From NCBI RefSeq assembly GCF_006716265.1, contig NZ_VFOS01000001.1:1488001-1552000 (forward strand): a stretch of 64,000 bases of DNA, given 5' to 3'. Shown one piece after another: positions 1 through 7,981 of this stretch. The notes under the pieces are model-generated. The model made no database searches. It saw nothing but the letters and a program-made list of their open reading frames with translations, and was not told the DNA's origin. Numbering within the stretch: position 1 is the first letter of the stretch; each line of letters starts with the position of its first letter. The stretch comes from Rarobacter faecitabidus (lineage in GTDB: Bacteria > Actinomycetota > Actinomycetes > Actinomycetales > Cellulomonadaceae). The translations under genes and the position numbers were made by a program.

Positions 1-637
1 GGTTCAGCCGTCGGAGTTGCCCAGCATCGCGCTGCAAAGACTGGCGCACATGGCCCGCGAACCATCGTCCACGGGCAGTCTCGTTCGGCTGTGCCAGCGC
101 CAGCGGCATTCCACCGCGCAAGATTCGATCAACGTAGTCCATTCGAGCGGCGCTCGCCATATCAGCCGTGTGCGGGATGTCACCGTCGAATGCCCGGGCG
201 ATGAAGGTATTGCCAGTGCCGTCGATTTCGGTCTGGGTGAGGGGCATCACGGGCAGACGCTGGATGCGGCCAGTCAGTGCCTGTGTTCCCGCAGGCAGCG
301 AGTCGTAGCTGGCCGACCCCGCGAGGACAAACATGCCCGAGTGAGTGCCTTTGTTCAGCCGCGCCTTGATTGCCTGCAAGGTTCCCTCGGCAGCGTGGTA
401 TTCGTCGATGAGCACGGGAAGAGCCTCGTCGGTGAGTAGCGACAAGTTCTGTTTCGCGAGCGTGAGGACCGCCGGGTCATCGAGATCGAACAGGCGCGCA
501 GCGGGAATCGTGCTTGCCACCTCGGCGAGCAGCGTTGACTTGCCGACGCCGCGTGGACCTTCCAGAAGCAGCACCGGGGTCTGGGGGATGCGTTCCAGAA
601 CGACCGGCAGAAGGCGTCGCTCGATGCGCGTAATCAT
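1..637 (-). CDS. AAA+ ATP-binding protein, COG1373/DUF4143 type (3' part beyond window)
   Basis: Reading the minus strand from an ATG at 637 gives 212 codons open to the window edge, so the C-terminal part is missing. A Walker A motif GPRGVGKST lies at residues 27-35 and a Walker B-like PVLIDEY at about 74-80. The arrangement (short N-terminus, P-loop, then a sensor-like LAGSAS stretch near residue 105) is that of the ATPase family usually carrying a C-terminal DUF4143 domain, whose cellular role is poorly defined. A -10-like TACGGT ends six bases before the ATG, which suggests a leaderless transcript. Three 23-bp repeats sit just upstream of that promoter. The ATPase call is firm; the DUF4143 tail is inferred because it lies outside the window. 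Confidence 0.85.
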   Translation of the reverse strand, partial: MITRIERRLLPVVLERIPQTPVLLLEGPRGVGKSTLLAEVASTIPAARLFDLDDPAVLTLAKQNLSLLTDEALPVLIDEYHAAEGTLQAIKARLNKGTHSGMFVLAGSASYDSLPAGTQALTGRIQRLPVMPLTQTEIDGTGNTFIARAFDGDIPHTADMASAARMDYVDRILRGGMPLALAQPNETARGRWFAGHVRQSLQRDAGQLRRLN

Positions 638-676
638 GCCACCACCGTAGCACCAAGCAGCAGTGAGCCGACGATA

Positions 677-740
677 TTTTCAACATCTAGCCGACCACGT
701 TTTCGACAATTAGCCGTAGCTGCTTTCGACAATTAGCCGA
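677..740 (-). repeat. Three direct repeats at exact 23-bp spacing upstream of the ATPase gene
   Basis: Cores occur at 677-694, 700-716 and 723-740 on the plus strand. The second and third share TTTCGACAATTAGCCG; the first is diverged. Starts are exactly 23 bp apart, about two helical turns, and the array lies immediately upstream of where the -35 element of the ATPase promoter should be. This is what an iterated binding site (iteron or operator) looks like. No ORF is supported here. The bound factor is unknown. Confidence 0.7.
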
Positions 741-823
741 GTGCCAGACCGGCGATCAGCCGCCGCGAGCGTGCGCGGCGACAGGGTACCGCCCGCGCAT
801 GCAATCGAACCGATCAGGCGGGC

Positions 824-1612
824 TTATTCGTCCATCGAGACCACGGGACTGCGCAGCACGCCGATGCCCTCGATCTCGCACTCGACGACGTCGCCCTGCT
901 TGAGGGAGCCCACACCGGCCGGAGTGCCGGTCAGAATGACGTCCCCCGGCAGTAGCGTGAATACCTTGGAGATATACGAAACCAGGAACGGCACGTCGAA
1001 GATCAGGTCCGCCGTCGTCGCGTCCTGGCGCAACTCGCCATTCACGCGCGTGGTGACGCGCAGATCCTCCGGGTCGACGTCCGTGGAGATCCAGGGGCCG
1101 AGCGGGCACGACGTGTCGAATCCCTTGGCGCGCGTCCACTGATCGTCGGAGTTCTGGATGTCTCGGGCGGTGACGTCGTTGGCCACCGTGTAACCAAGGA
1201 CGTGCCCCAGCGCGTCCTCGGGCTCGACGTTGCGGGCGACTCGTCCAATCACCACCGCGAGTTCGGCCTCGTAGTGCACCTCACGAGACCACGACGGCAA
1301 CTGAATCGGATCGTCGGGTCCGACGACCGCGGTGTTCGGCTTGAGGAAGAGCAACGGCTCGATCGGCGGCTCGTTGCCGAGCTCGGCCGCGTGATCCGCA
1401 TAGTTGCGGCCCACGCCGACCACCTTGGAACGAGGAATCACCGGCGCGAGCAACCGGAGCCCATCGGTGTCGAGGTCCACTCGCTCTCCGGTCGGGGCAA
1501 CGGGCTGGAACAGCGGATCGCCGCTCACTACCGCCAGGTACTCCGCCCCGGGCTCGCCTTGGACAAATCCGTACCGGGGATTTTCTCCCTCAATGAATCT
1601 CGCGATGCGCAC
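824..1612 (-). CDS. Fumarylacetoacetate hydrolase family protein
   Basis: A 262-residue protein of the FAH superfamily, which hydrolyses or decarboxylates beta-diketo acids such as 5-oxopent-3-ene-1,2,5-tricarboxylate or acylpyruvates, in the cytoplasm, using a divalent metal. Visible signatures are VGVGRNYADHAAELGNE, the metal-binding acidic pair in YEAELAVVIG, the acid in ANDVTARDIQ and the C-terminal GTPAGVG loop. The GTG at 1612 is chosen because the protein then begins MRIARF and a TACAGT -10 ends six bases upstream; an in-frame GTG at 1636 would add eight residues that overlap that promoter. It lies 47 bp downstream of the methyltransferase gene on the same strand. The exact substrate cannot be told from the sequence. 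Confidence 0.88.
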   Translation of the reverse strand: MRIARFIEGENPRYGFVQGEPGAEYLAVVSGDPLFQPVAPTGERVDLDTDGLRLLAPVIPRSKVVGVGRNYADHAAELGNEPPIEPLLFLKPNTAVVGPDDPIQLPSWSREVHYEAELAVVIGRVARNVEPEDALGHVLGYTVANDVTARDIQNSDDQWTRAKGFDTSCPLGPWISTDVDPEDLRVTTRVNGELRQDATTADLIFDVPFLVSYISKVFTLLPGDVILTGTPAGVGSLKQGDVVECEIEGIGVLRSPVVSMDE

Positions 1613-1659
1613 GTCACTACTGTATCGAGTCGACACACCCGATGGAGCCGGAGCGCCCC

Positions 1660-2496
1660 CTAGGCCCGGCCCAGGATCTCGCCGTGCAGCACCGAGAACC
1701 AGCCCCGCGGATCGGCGGCCCAGCGGTGCCAGTCGTGGGCCAGCGCCTCCAGCGCGACATCATCCGCCAGCCCGGCCTCGCGGGCCTGGACCGCGAAGTT
1801 GGATTCGAGGCACCGCTGTGCCCACAGTCCGCCCCACCAGTCGCGCGATTCGGCAGTGGCGTAGCACCACGTCGATGCGCTGGCGGTCAACTCGTCCACG
1901 GCGAAGCCCGCCTCTTCAAACCAGGCGAGCAGGCGGCGTCCGGCATCGGCCTCGAAGCCATGCGCGGCCGTGACCTCGTGGTAGAGGATGTTCCACTCGG
2001 TCAGTCCGTCGAAGTCGGGGAACCAGGTCATGGCGGCGTAGTCGGCCTCGCGGGCGGCGACGATGCCGGCGGGCTTCGCCACGCGGCGCAGCTCTCGGAT
2101 CGCGGCAACGGGGTCGGACAGGTGCTGCAGCAACTGGTGGACGTGAACCACGTCGAAGGTGTCATCGGCGAAGGGCAGTTCATAAACGTTCGCCTGCGCG
2201 AATTCGACGGCAGCTCCCTCGGCGAGCGCGTACTCGCGCGCCGATTCGAGCACGTCTTGCGAGGCGTCGACGCCCACGACTCGTCCCGGAGCCACCCGCC
2301 TGGCCAGGTCGACGGTGAGCGTCCCCGGCCCGCAGCCGACGTCGAGCAGCGACGCTCCCTCAGAAAGGTGCGACTCCAAATACTGTGCGGAGTTCGCCAC
2401 GGTGCGCGCACGGTGTGAGCGCAGCACGGATTCGTGGTGACCGTGGGTGTAGGACTCGGATTCCAGCGAAAGATCGCTTCGATTGGGAGCGCTCAT
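1660..2496 (-). CDS. Class I SAM-dependent methyltransferase
   Basis: A 278-residue protein with the class I methyltransferase motif I LLDVGCGPGTLTVDLA, an acidic residue closing strand 2 (VVGVDAS), and motif post-I/II features (FAQANVYELPFADDTFDVVHV). It belongs to the broad UbiE/ArsM-like Methyltransf_11 group; the acceptor is unknown. The ATG at 2496 is preferred over one at 2526 because TACGAT ends exactly six bases before it, the leaderless pattern seen repeatedly in this window. It is followed by the FAH gene and is divergent from the aldo/keto reductase at 2617. Confidence 0.88.
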   Translation of the reverse strand: MSAPNRSDLSLESESYTHGHHESVLRSHRARTVANSAQYLESHLSEGASLLDVGCGPGTLTVDLARRVAPGRVVGVDASQDVLESAREYALAEGAAVEFAQANVYELPFADDTFDVVHVHQLLQHLSDPVAAIRELRRVAKPAGIVAAREADYAAMTWFPDFDGLTEWNILYHEVTAAHGFEADAGRRLLAWFEEAGFAVDELTASASTWCYATAESRDWWGGLWAQRCLESNFAVQAREAGLADDVALEALAHDWHRWAADPRGWFSVLHGEILGRA

Positions 2497-2616
2497 GGCC
2501 TGATCGTAGCCTGTGCCGACCATCATGCGAGACTCGAGTTTCGATATGTGGACGGGAAATTCGCCCGAGTCGCGGGCTGTTTGCCCCGGTCAACCGACCG
2601 GCGTAGCGTCTTGGAC

Positions 2617-3603
2617 ATGACTCCTTCGCCCCTCGCCCCCCGCCAACTGGGTACCAGTGGTTTGACCGTCTCTCCGGTCGGCCTCGGTTGCAACAACATC
2701 GGTTCGACCTCAACACCCGCCGGGGATCAGGTGGGGGCGGACGCACTCGTCCATGCCGCACTGGATGCCGGAATCACCCTCTTCGACACCGCCGACATGT
2801 ACGGCACCGTCAATGGCGCCAGCGAGGAACTGCTCGGACGCGCACTCGGCAAGCGGCGCCACGAGATCGTGCTCGCGACCAAGTTCGGCCTCGACATGGG
2901 CGAACAGGCGGCGATCAACGCACCGCGCGGATCGCGTCGCTACATCATCGCCGCCGTGGAGGCCTCCCTCACGCGCCTCGGCACCGACTACATCGACCTG
3001 TACCAGTACCACTCCCCTGACCCGCTAACGCCCATCGAGGAGACACTCAGCGCACTCGACGATCTGGTGCATGCGGGCAAGGTACGCTACATCGGCCACT
3101 CGAACCGCTCCGGCTGGCAGATCGCCCAGGCCCACTACGTCGCCCGTGAAATCGGCGCGACCCGCTTCATCTCATCGCAGAGTCACTACAACCTGCTCGA
3201 TCGCCGCGCAGAACTCGAGGTGCTGCCCGCCGCACTCGAACTCGGACTCGGCGTGCTCCCCTACTTCCCGCTAGCCAACGGCCTGCTCACCGGCAAGTAC
3301 CGCCGCGGCCAGGCCGCGCCCGAGGGCAGTCGGCTGGCCGGGCGCAAAGCGCACCTGCTCGAGACGGCGCCGTGGGATCAGTTGGACGAGTTCTTCGCCG
3401 TCGCCGATAGTGCAGGGCTCACGCCGCTGCAACTCGCGATCAGCTGGCTCGCCGCACAATCCCCGGTCACGTCCGTGATCGCTGGCGCGACTACTCCCGC
3501 GCAGATCGAGGCCAACGCTCGCGCCGCGGTTCGGCTCGACCCGGAGATCGTCGGCCGAGTGGGCGACATCTTCCCAGCGCCGCCGAAGATCGCATTGTTC
3601 TAG
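2617..3603 (+). CDS. Aldo/keto reductase
   Basis: A 328-residue NADPH-dependent oxidoreductase of the AKR superfamily (TIM barrel). The catalytic tetrad is visible: Asp and Tyr in LFDTADMYG, Lys in VLATKFG, and His in LYQYHSPDP. The C-terminal region with AGATTPAQIEANARA supplies the cofactor-binding loop. The start at 2617 gives MTPSPLAPRQLG, the usual family beginning; an upstream in-frame extension has no support. TAGCGT ends seven bases before the ATG. Substrate unknown; these enzymes often reduce sugars or xenobiotic carbonyls. Confidence 0.92.
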   Translation: MTPSPLAPRQLGTSGLTVSPVGLGCNNIGSTSTPAGDQVGADALVHAALDAGITLFDTADMYGTVNGASEELLGRALGKRRHEIVLATKFGLDMGEQAAINAPRGSRRYIIAAVEASLTRLGTDYIDLYQYHSPDPLTPIEETLSALDDLVHAGKVRYIGHSNRSGWQIAQAHYVAREIGATRFISSQSHYNLLDRRAELEVLPAALELGLGVLPYFPLANGLLTGKYRRGQAAPEGSRLAGRKAHLLETAPWDQLDEFFAVADSAGLTPLQLAISWLAAQSPVTSVIAGATTPAQIEANARAAVRLDPEIVGRVGDIFPAPPKIALF

Positions 3604-3691
3604 CCTGTGGATAACGGTCGCCGAGACCGCAGAATGCGTAACGTCTCCTCCACCAGCCCGCTACGGGCAGGACGTGGACAAGGAGGAGACC

Positions 3692-3991
3692 ATGAAGAAC
3701 GCCATCAATGTGTCCTACGCGGACCTGAGCCGGCAGGCCTCGTCGCTGCGCAGTGAGCGCACCGAGATCGTCCGGCGACTCGACAAACTGCAGCGGGAGA
3801 TCGCCTCGCTCGTGACGCAGGGCTTTGTCACCGACAGGACCTCGGCAGCATTCGAGGCGCACTACCGGGAGTTCACGCGCGGCGCGCGCACGACGATCGC
3901 GAGCCTGGATGGCATCGCTGACTTCCTAACTAATACTGCAAAGACGCTGGCCGAGGTTGACCGCCAACTGGCCGCGAAGATCGCTCGATAG
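3692..3991 (+). CDS. WXG100-like (ESAT-6 family) small helical protein
   Basis: A 99-residue, almost entirely helical protein with the size and heptad pattern of WXG100 substrates of type VII secretion, which form helical hairpin dimers. The central turn reads VTQGF rather than W-x-G, and there is no tryptophan anywhere; the helix after the turn (AAFEAHYREFTRGAR) resembles the family. I see no clear C-terminal YxxxD/E export signal. The ATG at 3692 follows an AAGGAGGAG ribosome site; an upstream GTG at 3674 lies over that site and is rejected. It opens a three-gene plus-strand unit that faces an EssC-type ATPase. Family assignment rests on length, fold pattern and context. Confidence 0.7.
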   Translation: MKNAINVSYADLSRQASSLRSERTEIVRRLDKLQREIASLVTQGFVTDRTSAAFEAHYREFTRGARTTIASLDGIADFLTNTAKTLAEVDRQLAAKIAR

Positions 3992-3999
3992 AGTGCGCA

Positions 4000-4557
4000 A
4001 TGACTTCAGACTCTGAGCGACTACGCACCTATGAGCGGGAACTCGCCTCTCTCGCCGATTCGCTCCGTCAGAAAGCGGCCAACGTCACGCGGCAACTCGC
4101 GCAGGCCGATCTCCCCTCACTGACAGGCATCGCGCTCCGAGGTCAGGTCGATGCCCTCATGACTGGATGCCGTGGGGCAGCGACAACGATCGAGGCCGTA
4201 GCCCGGCTCGTGGCGGCGCACCGGGTGGCCGCGGAGCGAGTGCAGCGTGCGATCCAGCGCGTCGAGACTGGGCTGTCCGACGCCCTGCAGAGCGCGCTGC
4301 GCCTTGCCCGGGAGGCGCGCCGGGTCGACAGAGTAATCCCGATCACCCGAGTGAACCCGTGGATGACGGTACTCGGAACCCTTGCACCGGGCAGCGATGA
4401 GGTGCGCGTGAACTACTACGAGCACGGCAACGCCTGCGTGGATCCTGGTCGCGTCGGCCGGGCACTCTCGATCGCCCAGCGGATTCCAGCGATTCCGCCG
4501 CCCGGCGCACTCGCCTGGCTGTCTGTTCCCTCCGTTCTCGCTCGCTATTGGAACTGA
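4000..4557 (+). CDS. Hypothetical coiled-coil protein in the T7SS-like unit
   Basis: A 185-residue protein starting eight bases after the WXG100-like gene. Residues 1-110 are predicted alpha-helical with heptad-like hydrophobic spacing (SERLRTYERELASLADSLRQ, then VARLVAAHRVAAERVQRAIQ), so a long helical hairpin or chaperone-like shape is likely. The C-terminal 70 residues contain short hydrophobic patches and prolines but no recognisable domain. No signal peptide. It may be a second secreted partner or an adaptor for the next gene's product, whose ATG is three bases past its stop. Function unknown. Confidence 0.65.
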   Translation: MTSDSERLRTYERELASLADSLRQKAANVTRQLAQADLPSLTGIALRGQVDALMTGCRGAATTIEAVARLVAAHRVAAERVQRAIQRVETGLSDALQSALRLAREARRVDRVIPITRVNPWMTVLGTLAPGSDEVRVNYYEHGNACVDPGRVGRALSIAQRIPAIPPPGALAWLSVPSVLARYWN

Positions 4558-4560
4558 CTC

Positions 4561-6336
4561 ATGGCGCGCGCAGACGGCGGAATCGACCGCGACATCCTCG
4601 GGGACCTGCTGGTTCGGGGCCAGGTCGACGCTGCGCATCAGGGCGCGAAATCCTTCAGCGGTCCACTCGGAACACCGGACGAATCCGCCAAGGCTGCCGC
4701 CCGCGACGTCACTTCCGGAACCACAGCGGCCGCGGACGAACTGGCAAGGCGAAGTTCGCAAATCGCAAGCCGTACTCAGAGGCGCGCGGCACGCACCGCG
4801 AGGGAGTTCCGGCTGACGATCTCGGCGCTGCGCGAAATCGAACGCGGACTCGATGAGATCCTCGATGACTTGGATGCGATTGCGGGGACGCTCGGGAGGC
4901 TACCCACGGATGGGGCGATGATCCGATCGATGGCCTTGAGCGCGGTCACGGGCCAGGCCGTGCTCACCGCAGCCATTGCCGGAGCCGCCACGATCAAGGG
5001 CCTAACACACACCGGACGCTGGCTTCTGCCCGTTTTTACGCGCATCGCGGCATCAGTCCAGGCCGCCGAGGATGTGATAGGACTTAGCCTCGATGTTGCA
5101 TACGGAGCTGCCGCAGCCGGCACGGCCACTGCGATCCGGATTGGACGAGTGCAGGTGCGTATCGCGGGCCGATTGCTGACCGTACCCGCGTCAACCGCGC
5201 TCTCGATCGTGGGCGGTCTGACTTACGTGACTGGCTGGCGGGCCGCCATGGCCGCGGGTTTGCTCGGCTCGACCACGGCCTTAGCAAGTGGCACAGTGGC
5301 ATCGGTCGAGCGCTCCTTGCGGAATGCCGCCGGCGAACTTGGTCGCGGCATCCTCACCGACCCCGGTGCCCTGGACAGCCCCTCGGAGTGGCTGCGCGGC
5401 GCCGCACTGATACTGCGAAACGTGAAGGACGGCTTGGACCCTGACGCCATCGAGGACGGAATCGGGCGGACGCTTCCCGATACCGGGCTGCTGTCATACC
5501 AGTCGATCCTCGCCTTGTTCTCCAATGCCTGGACGCTTACCGGGAAATCCGACAGGTCGATCCGCTCCGTCACGCCGAATCGAGCACAGCGGGCGCAGAT
5601 GAACGCCGCGCGGGATCGCTACCGTGCGAAATTGCGCGCCGCCCATCCGCGGCTCTCAAACCGGTATGGGCAACTCAGCACCGTCGGCGATGTCTTCGCA
5701 AATGCGGGTGAGATCGATGCTCTGGGCGAAAACCGTGCGGCCGTCATCCGCGTGATGGTCAATCACGGTCCGCCAGTGACTCTAACGTTGATCCTGCCGA
5801 GCACGAAGGACTGGTACAGCACGTCGAAGGTGCCCAACGATCTCGCGTCCAACATTGCCATTATGGCCGGCGCGGATTCCGCACTGCTGAGGGCGGCCGA
5901 GCACGCTCTGCGGTCGACGATGAAGGATCTCCGCCTGGATCCATCTTCCGTGGCCGTCATGGTGGCGGGATTCAGTCAGGGCGGAATCACCGCCGCCCGA
6001 TTCGCCCAGCGCTACCATCGCGACTTCGCCATCAAACAGGTCGTCACTGCGGGAGCTCCCGTCGCCCGCATCCCACTACCGGAAGGCGTCTCCGCGCTGA
6101 GTTTCGAGAACGCCAGCGACAAGGTCGTGCCCCGGCTGGACATGAAAAGGAACAACGAGACGAAGCAGCACAAGACAGTGCGGGGCCGAGCCGGTGGCCA
6201 CAGCGCCGCCGACTACGCCGAGACCGCACTCGACCAGCAGGCCGCCTATGCGCGGCACGGCAGCGTTCAGCGTTTCCTCGCCAAGGGGGGTGATCGCGTC
6301 ACCGCCCATGACCACTACGTGGTGCGTGGGCGGTGA
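4561..6336 (+). CDS. Lipase-like alpha/beta hydrolase, candidate T7SS effector
   Basis: A 591-residue protein with a two-part architecture. Residues 1-115 are charged and helical, like the targeting regions of T7SS substrates; residues 120-245 hold several glycine/alanine-rich hydrophobic segments that could insert in membrane. The C-terminal part (about 395-591) looks like an alpha/beta hydrolase: nucleophile Ser472 in GFSQGG, Asp520 in NASDKVVPR and His547 in GGHSAADY, in the right order and spacing for a catalytic triad. It is the third gene of the unit begun by the WXG100-like protein. The hydrolase domain is well supported; export by the nearby ATPase is inference. No immunity gene is evident downstream. 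Confidence 0.7.
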   Translation: MARADGGIDRDILGDLLVRGQVDAAHQGAKSFSGPLGTPDESAKAAARDVTSGTTAAADELARRSSQIASRTQRRAARTAREFRLTISALREIERGLDEILDDLDAIAGTLGRLPTDGAMIRSMALSAVTGQAVLTAAIAGAATIKGLTHTGRWLLPVFTRIAASVQAAEDVIGLSLDVAYGAAAAGTATAIRIGRVQVRIAGRLLTVPASTALSIVGGLTYVTGWRAAMAAGLLGSTTALASGTVASVERSLRNAAGELGRGILTDPGALDSPSEWLRGAALILRNVKDGLDPDAIEDGIGRTLPDTGLLSYQSILALFSNAWTLTGKSDRSIRSVTPNRAQRAQMNAARDRYRAKLRAAHPRLSNRYGQLSTVGDVFANAGEIDALGENRAAVIRVMVNHGPPVTLTLILPSTKDWYSTSKVPNDLASNIAIMAGADSALLRAAEHALRSTMKDLRLDPSSVAVMVAGFSQGGITAARFAQRYHRDFAIKQVVTAGAPVARIPLPEGVSALSFENASDKVVPRLDMKRNNETKQHKTVRGRAGGHSAADYAETALDQQAAYARHGSVQRFLAKGGDRVTAHDHYVVRGR

Positions 6337-6437
6337 CCGAATGACCGCGCACCATCCCGACTGCATCGCACAAAAACCAGTCAGCCAACTCACACCACGC
6401 CCTGCTCGGCGGCCAGCACTCAACGCGACTGTCGGCG

Positions 6438-6630
6438 CCAGCGCCTGCGCCTCAGGGGCCCGCCAACGCCACGGCCAAGCCCCACGCGCCAGCGACTGCG
6501 CCTCAGGGCCCGCCAGCGCCACGGCGAAGCCCCACGCGCCAGCGACTGCGCCTCACGGCCCGCCAGCGCCACGGCAAAGCCCCACGCGCCAGCGCGCGCA
6601 CCGCCCGCCAACGCCACGGCGAAGCCTCAC
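6438..6630 (+). repeat. 50-bp tandem repeat in the convergent gap of the T7SS-like module
   Basis: The 371-bp gap 6337-6707 between two convergent genes holds about 3.7 copies of a 50-bp GC-rich unit. Copies two and three, 6491-6540 and 6541-6590, differ at only two positions; the first copy has an extra G and the last is degenerate. Each unit contains GCCAGCGCCACGGC-like sequence. The period is not a multiple of three, so it is not a protein repeat in any one frame. The rest of the gap (6337-6437, 6631-6707) shows nothing I can name. Confidence 0.85.
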
Positions 6631-6707
6631 ACCAAGCCGTGAATCAGCGCCCACAGCAGAGCGCACAAGCGTTGAGAGGCAAATCTGGTCGCGGCGTGTT
6701 GGCGCAC

Positions 6708-7925
6708 CTACTCGAGCGGATTCAATCCCAGCTGAACGCGCATCTCGGCGGCAGTGGATTGAACGAACCTCCGGGGCGTGCGAACCAGAAGCATCGGTTT
6801 CCTAGAGACGAGGAAGCTCACGGGAACAATCCGTTGCCCGTCATCCGAGACGATGTCGAATGCGATATTCAGTTCGCCGCCCTTTGACCGAACGGTGTGG
6901 ATCGAGCGGATTTGTGTGGCATCGATCAAGAACCCCTCCGAAGGCTCGCGGTATCCAGGAATTAGCCGCAGTCCGTCACGCGATACCGCCACGACGTAGG
7001 CGCTACCCAACGGTCCGGAGTCGCCACCGTCAGCGAGGCAGTCGCGAACCGCTCCCAGTGCCTGCATCGTTTTGGGGCGCGAATGGCCCATGACGACAAC
7101 AGCGCCGGGAACGCTGGCCGCCCGCGTCAGCCGCACTCGGAACCTACGGCGCCGGATGAGCGTACGAATCCACACGACAAGCAGAAACGTCGGAATGAGC
7201 ACCATCGCCGCGATGGCGGTGATATCCGTGTCCCCCTCACGAATGAGCCGCGCCACCCACCCGTGCAGAAAGTGGCTGGAAAGGCTCAGCACGATCCCCA
7301 GGGCTACTAGCCACCACGCACGTCGCCGCAGCACATACCAGACGGGTTCCGCGGGATCTGGCGGAGGATCCACCACTTGCTCCTGGAAGCCCATCGCGCT
7401 GATCGCGGCCGTACTGGCGGGTTCCCGAGCGCCCCTTGGAACAGGACCGTAAAGCGACGCCTCCGCCAGAGTCAGCGGTTCAATGGCCCCTTTCACCTGG
7501 CTGACCAGGAACCTGAAGAGCGGAATCTGCGCCGCAGGCAGGAGCACATAGGTCGATTTGCCCGTACCGTCCTCAAGACTGACTAGTTCGAGGCCCACAG
7601 CCGCCAATCGACCTGTGACCAGTAGTGCCGCGTGCAGTTGCGGCATCCTCGGCGAGATATCGCCAAAGGTCGTGGCAGGCGAAACAAGCGGATGCCCACC
7701 CAGCCAGTGCAGCAGATCGCGGGCATCGTCGTCCGCTGCGACGGCGACAGCCACCTCGTTGTCACGAAGCCATTGCACGGTGACGAGCCAACGGCGAGGC
7801 GTCAGATCGGGTATCGAAGCCGATTGGTGAGGCGCAAGGCACTCCAGTTGCTCCATCAGTCCCGGATCCGCCGTGAGGAGCGCAGCCAGAGAACGATACT
7901 GGACGAGTTCTGCGTAACTATCCAC
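6708..7925 (-). CDS. Hypothetical membrane protein in the T7SS-like unit
   Basis: A 405-residue protein with GTG start and an AAAGG ribosome site. The first 195 residues are soluble. Two transmembrane segments follow: one around WWLVALGIVLSLSSHFL and one around AAMVLIPTFLLVVWI, with a basic stretch (IRRRRFRVRL) after the second. A beta-rich C-terminal domain of about 140 residues follows. No family is recognised. It lies 56 bp downstream of the EssC-type gene on the same strand, so co-transcription is likely and it could be the membrane partner of that ATPase. It is not recognisably EccB, EccD, EccE or EssB. Confidence 0.7.
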   Translation of the reverse strand: MDSYAELVQYRSLAALLTADPGLMEQLECLAPHQSASIPDLTPRRWLVTVQWLRDNEVAVAVAADDDARDLLHWLGGHPLVSPATTFGDISPRMPQLHAALLVTGRLAAVGLELVSLEDGTGKSTYVLLPAAQIPLFRFLVSQVKGAIEPLTLAEASLYGPVPRGAREPASTAAISAMGFQEQVVDPPPDPAEPVWYVLRRRAWWLVALGIVLSLSSHFLHGWVARLIREGDTDITAIAAMVLIPTFLLVVWIRTLIRRRRFRVRLTRAASVPGAVVVMGHSRPKTMQALGAVRDCLADGGDSGPLGSAYVVAVSRDGLRLIPGYREPSEGFLIDATQIRSIHTVRSKGGELNIAFDIVSDDGQRIVPVSFLVSRKPMLLVRTPRRFVQSTAAEMRVQLGLNPLE

Positions 7926-7981
7926 GATGACCTTTGCCGGCGCTGGGAATCGAAGGCTGGATCAAACCACATTAGCCGAGG

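Noticed and set aside
6438-6630. Tandem repeat considered as a CRISPR array
   Set aside because: Units are contiguous with no distinct spacers, and no cas gene is near.
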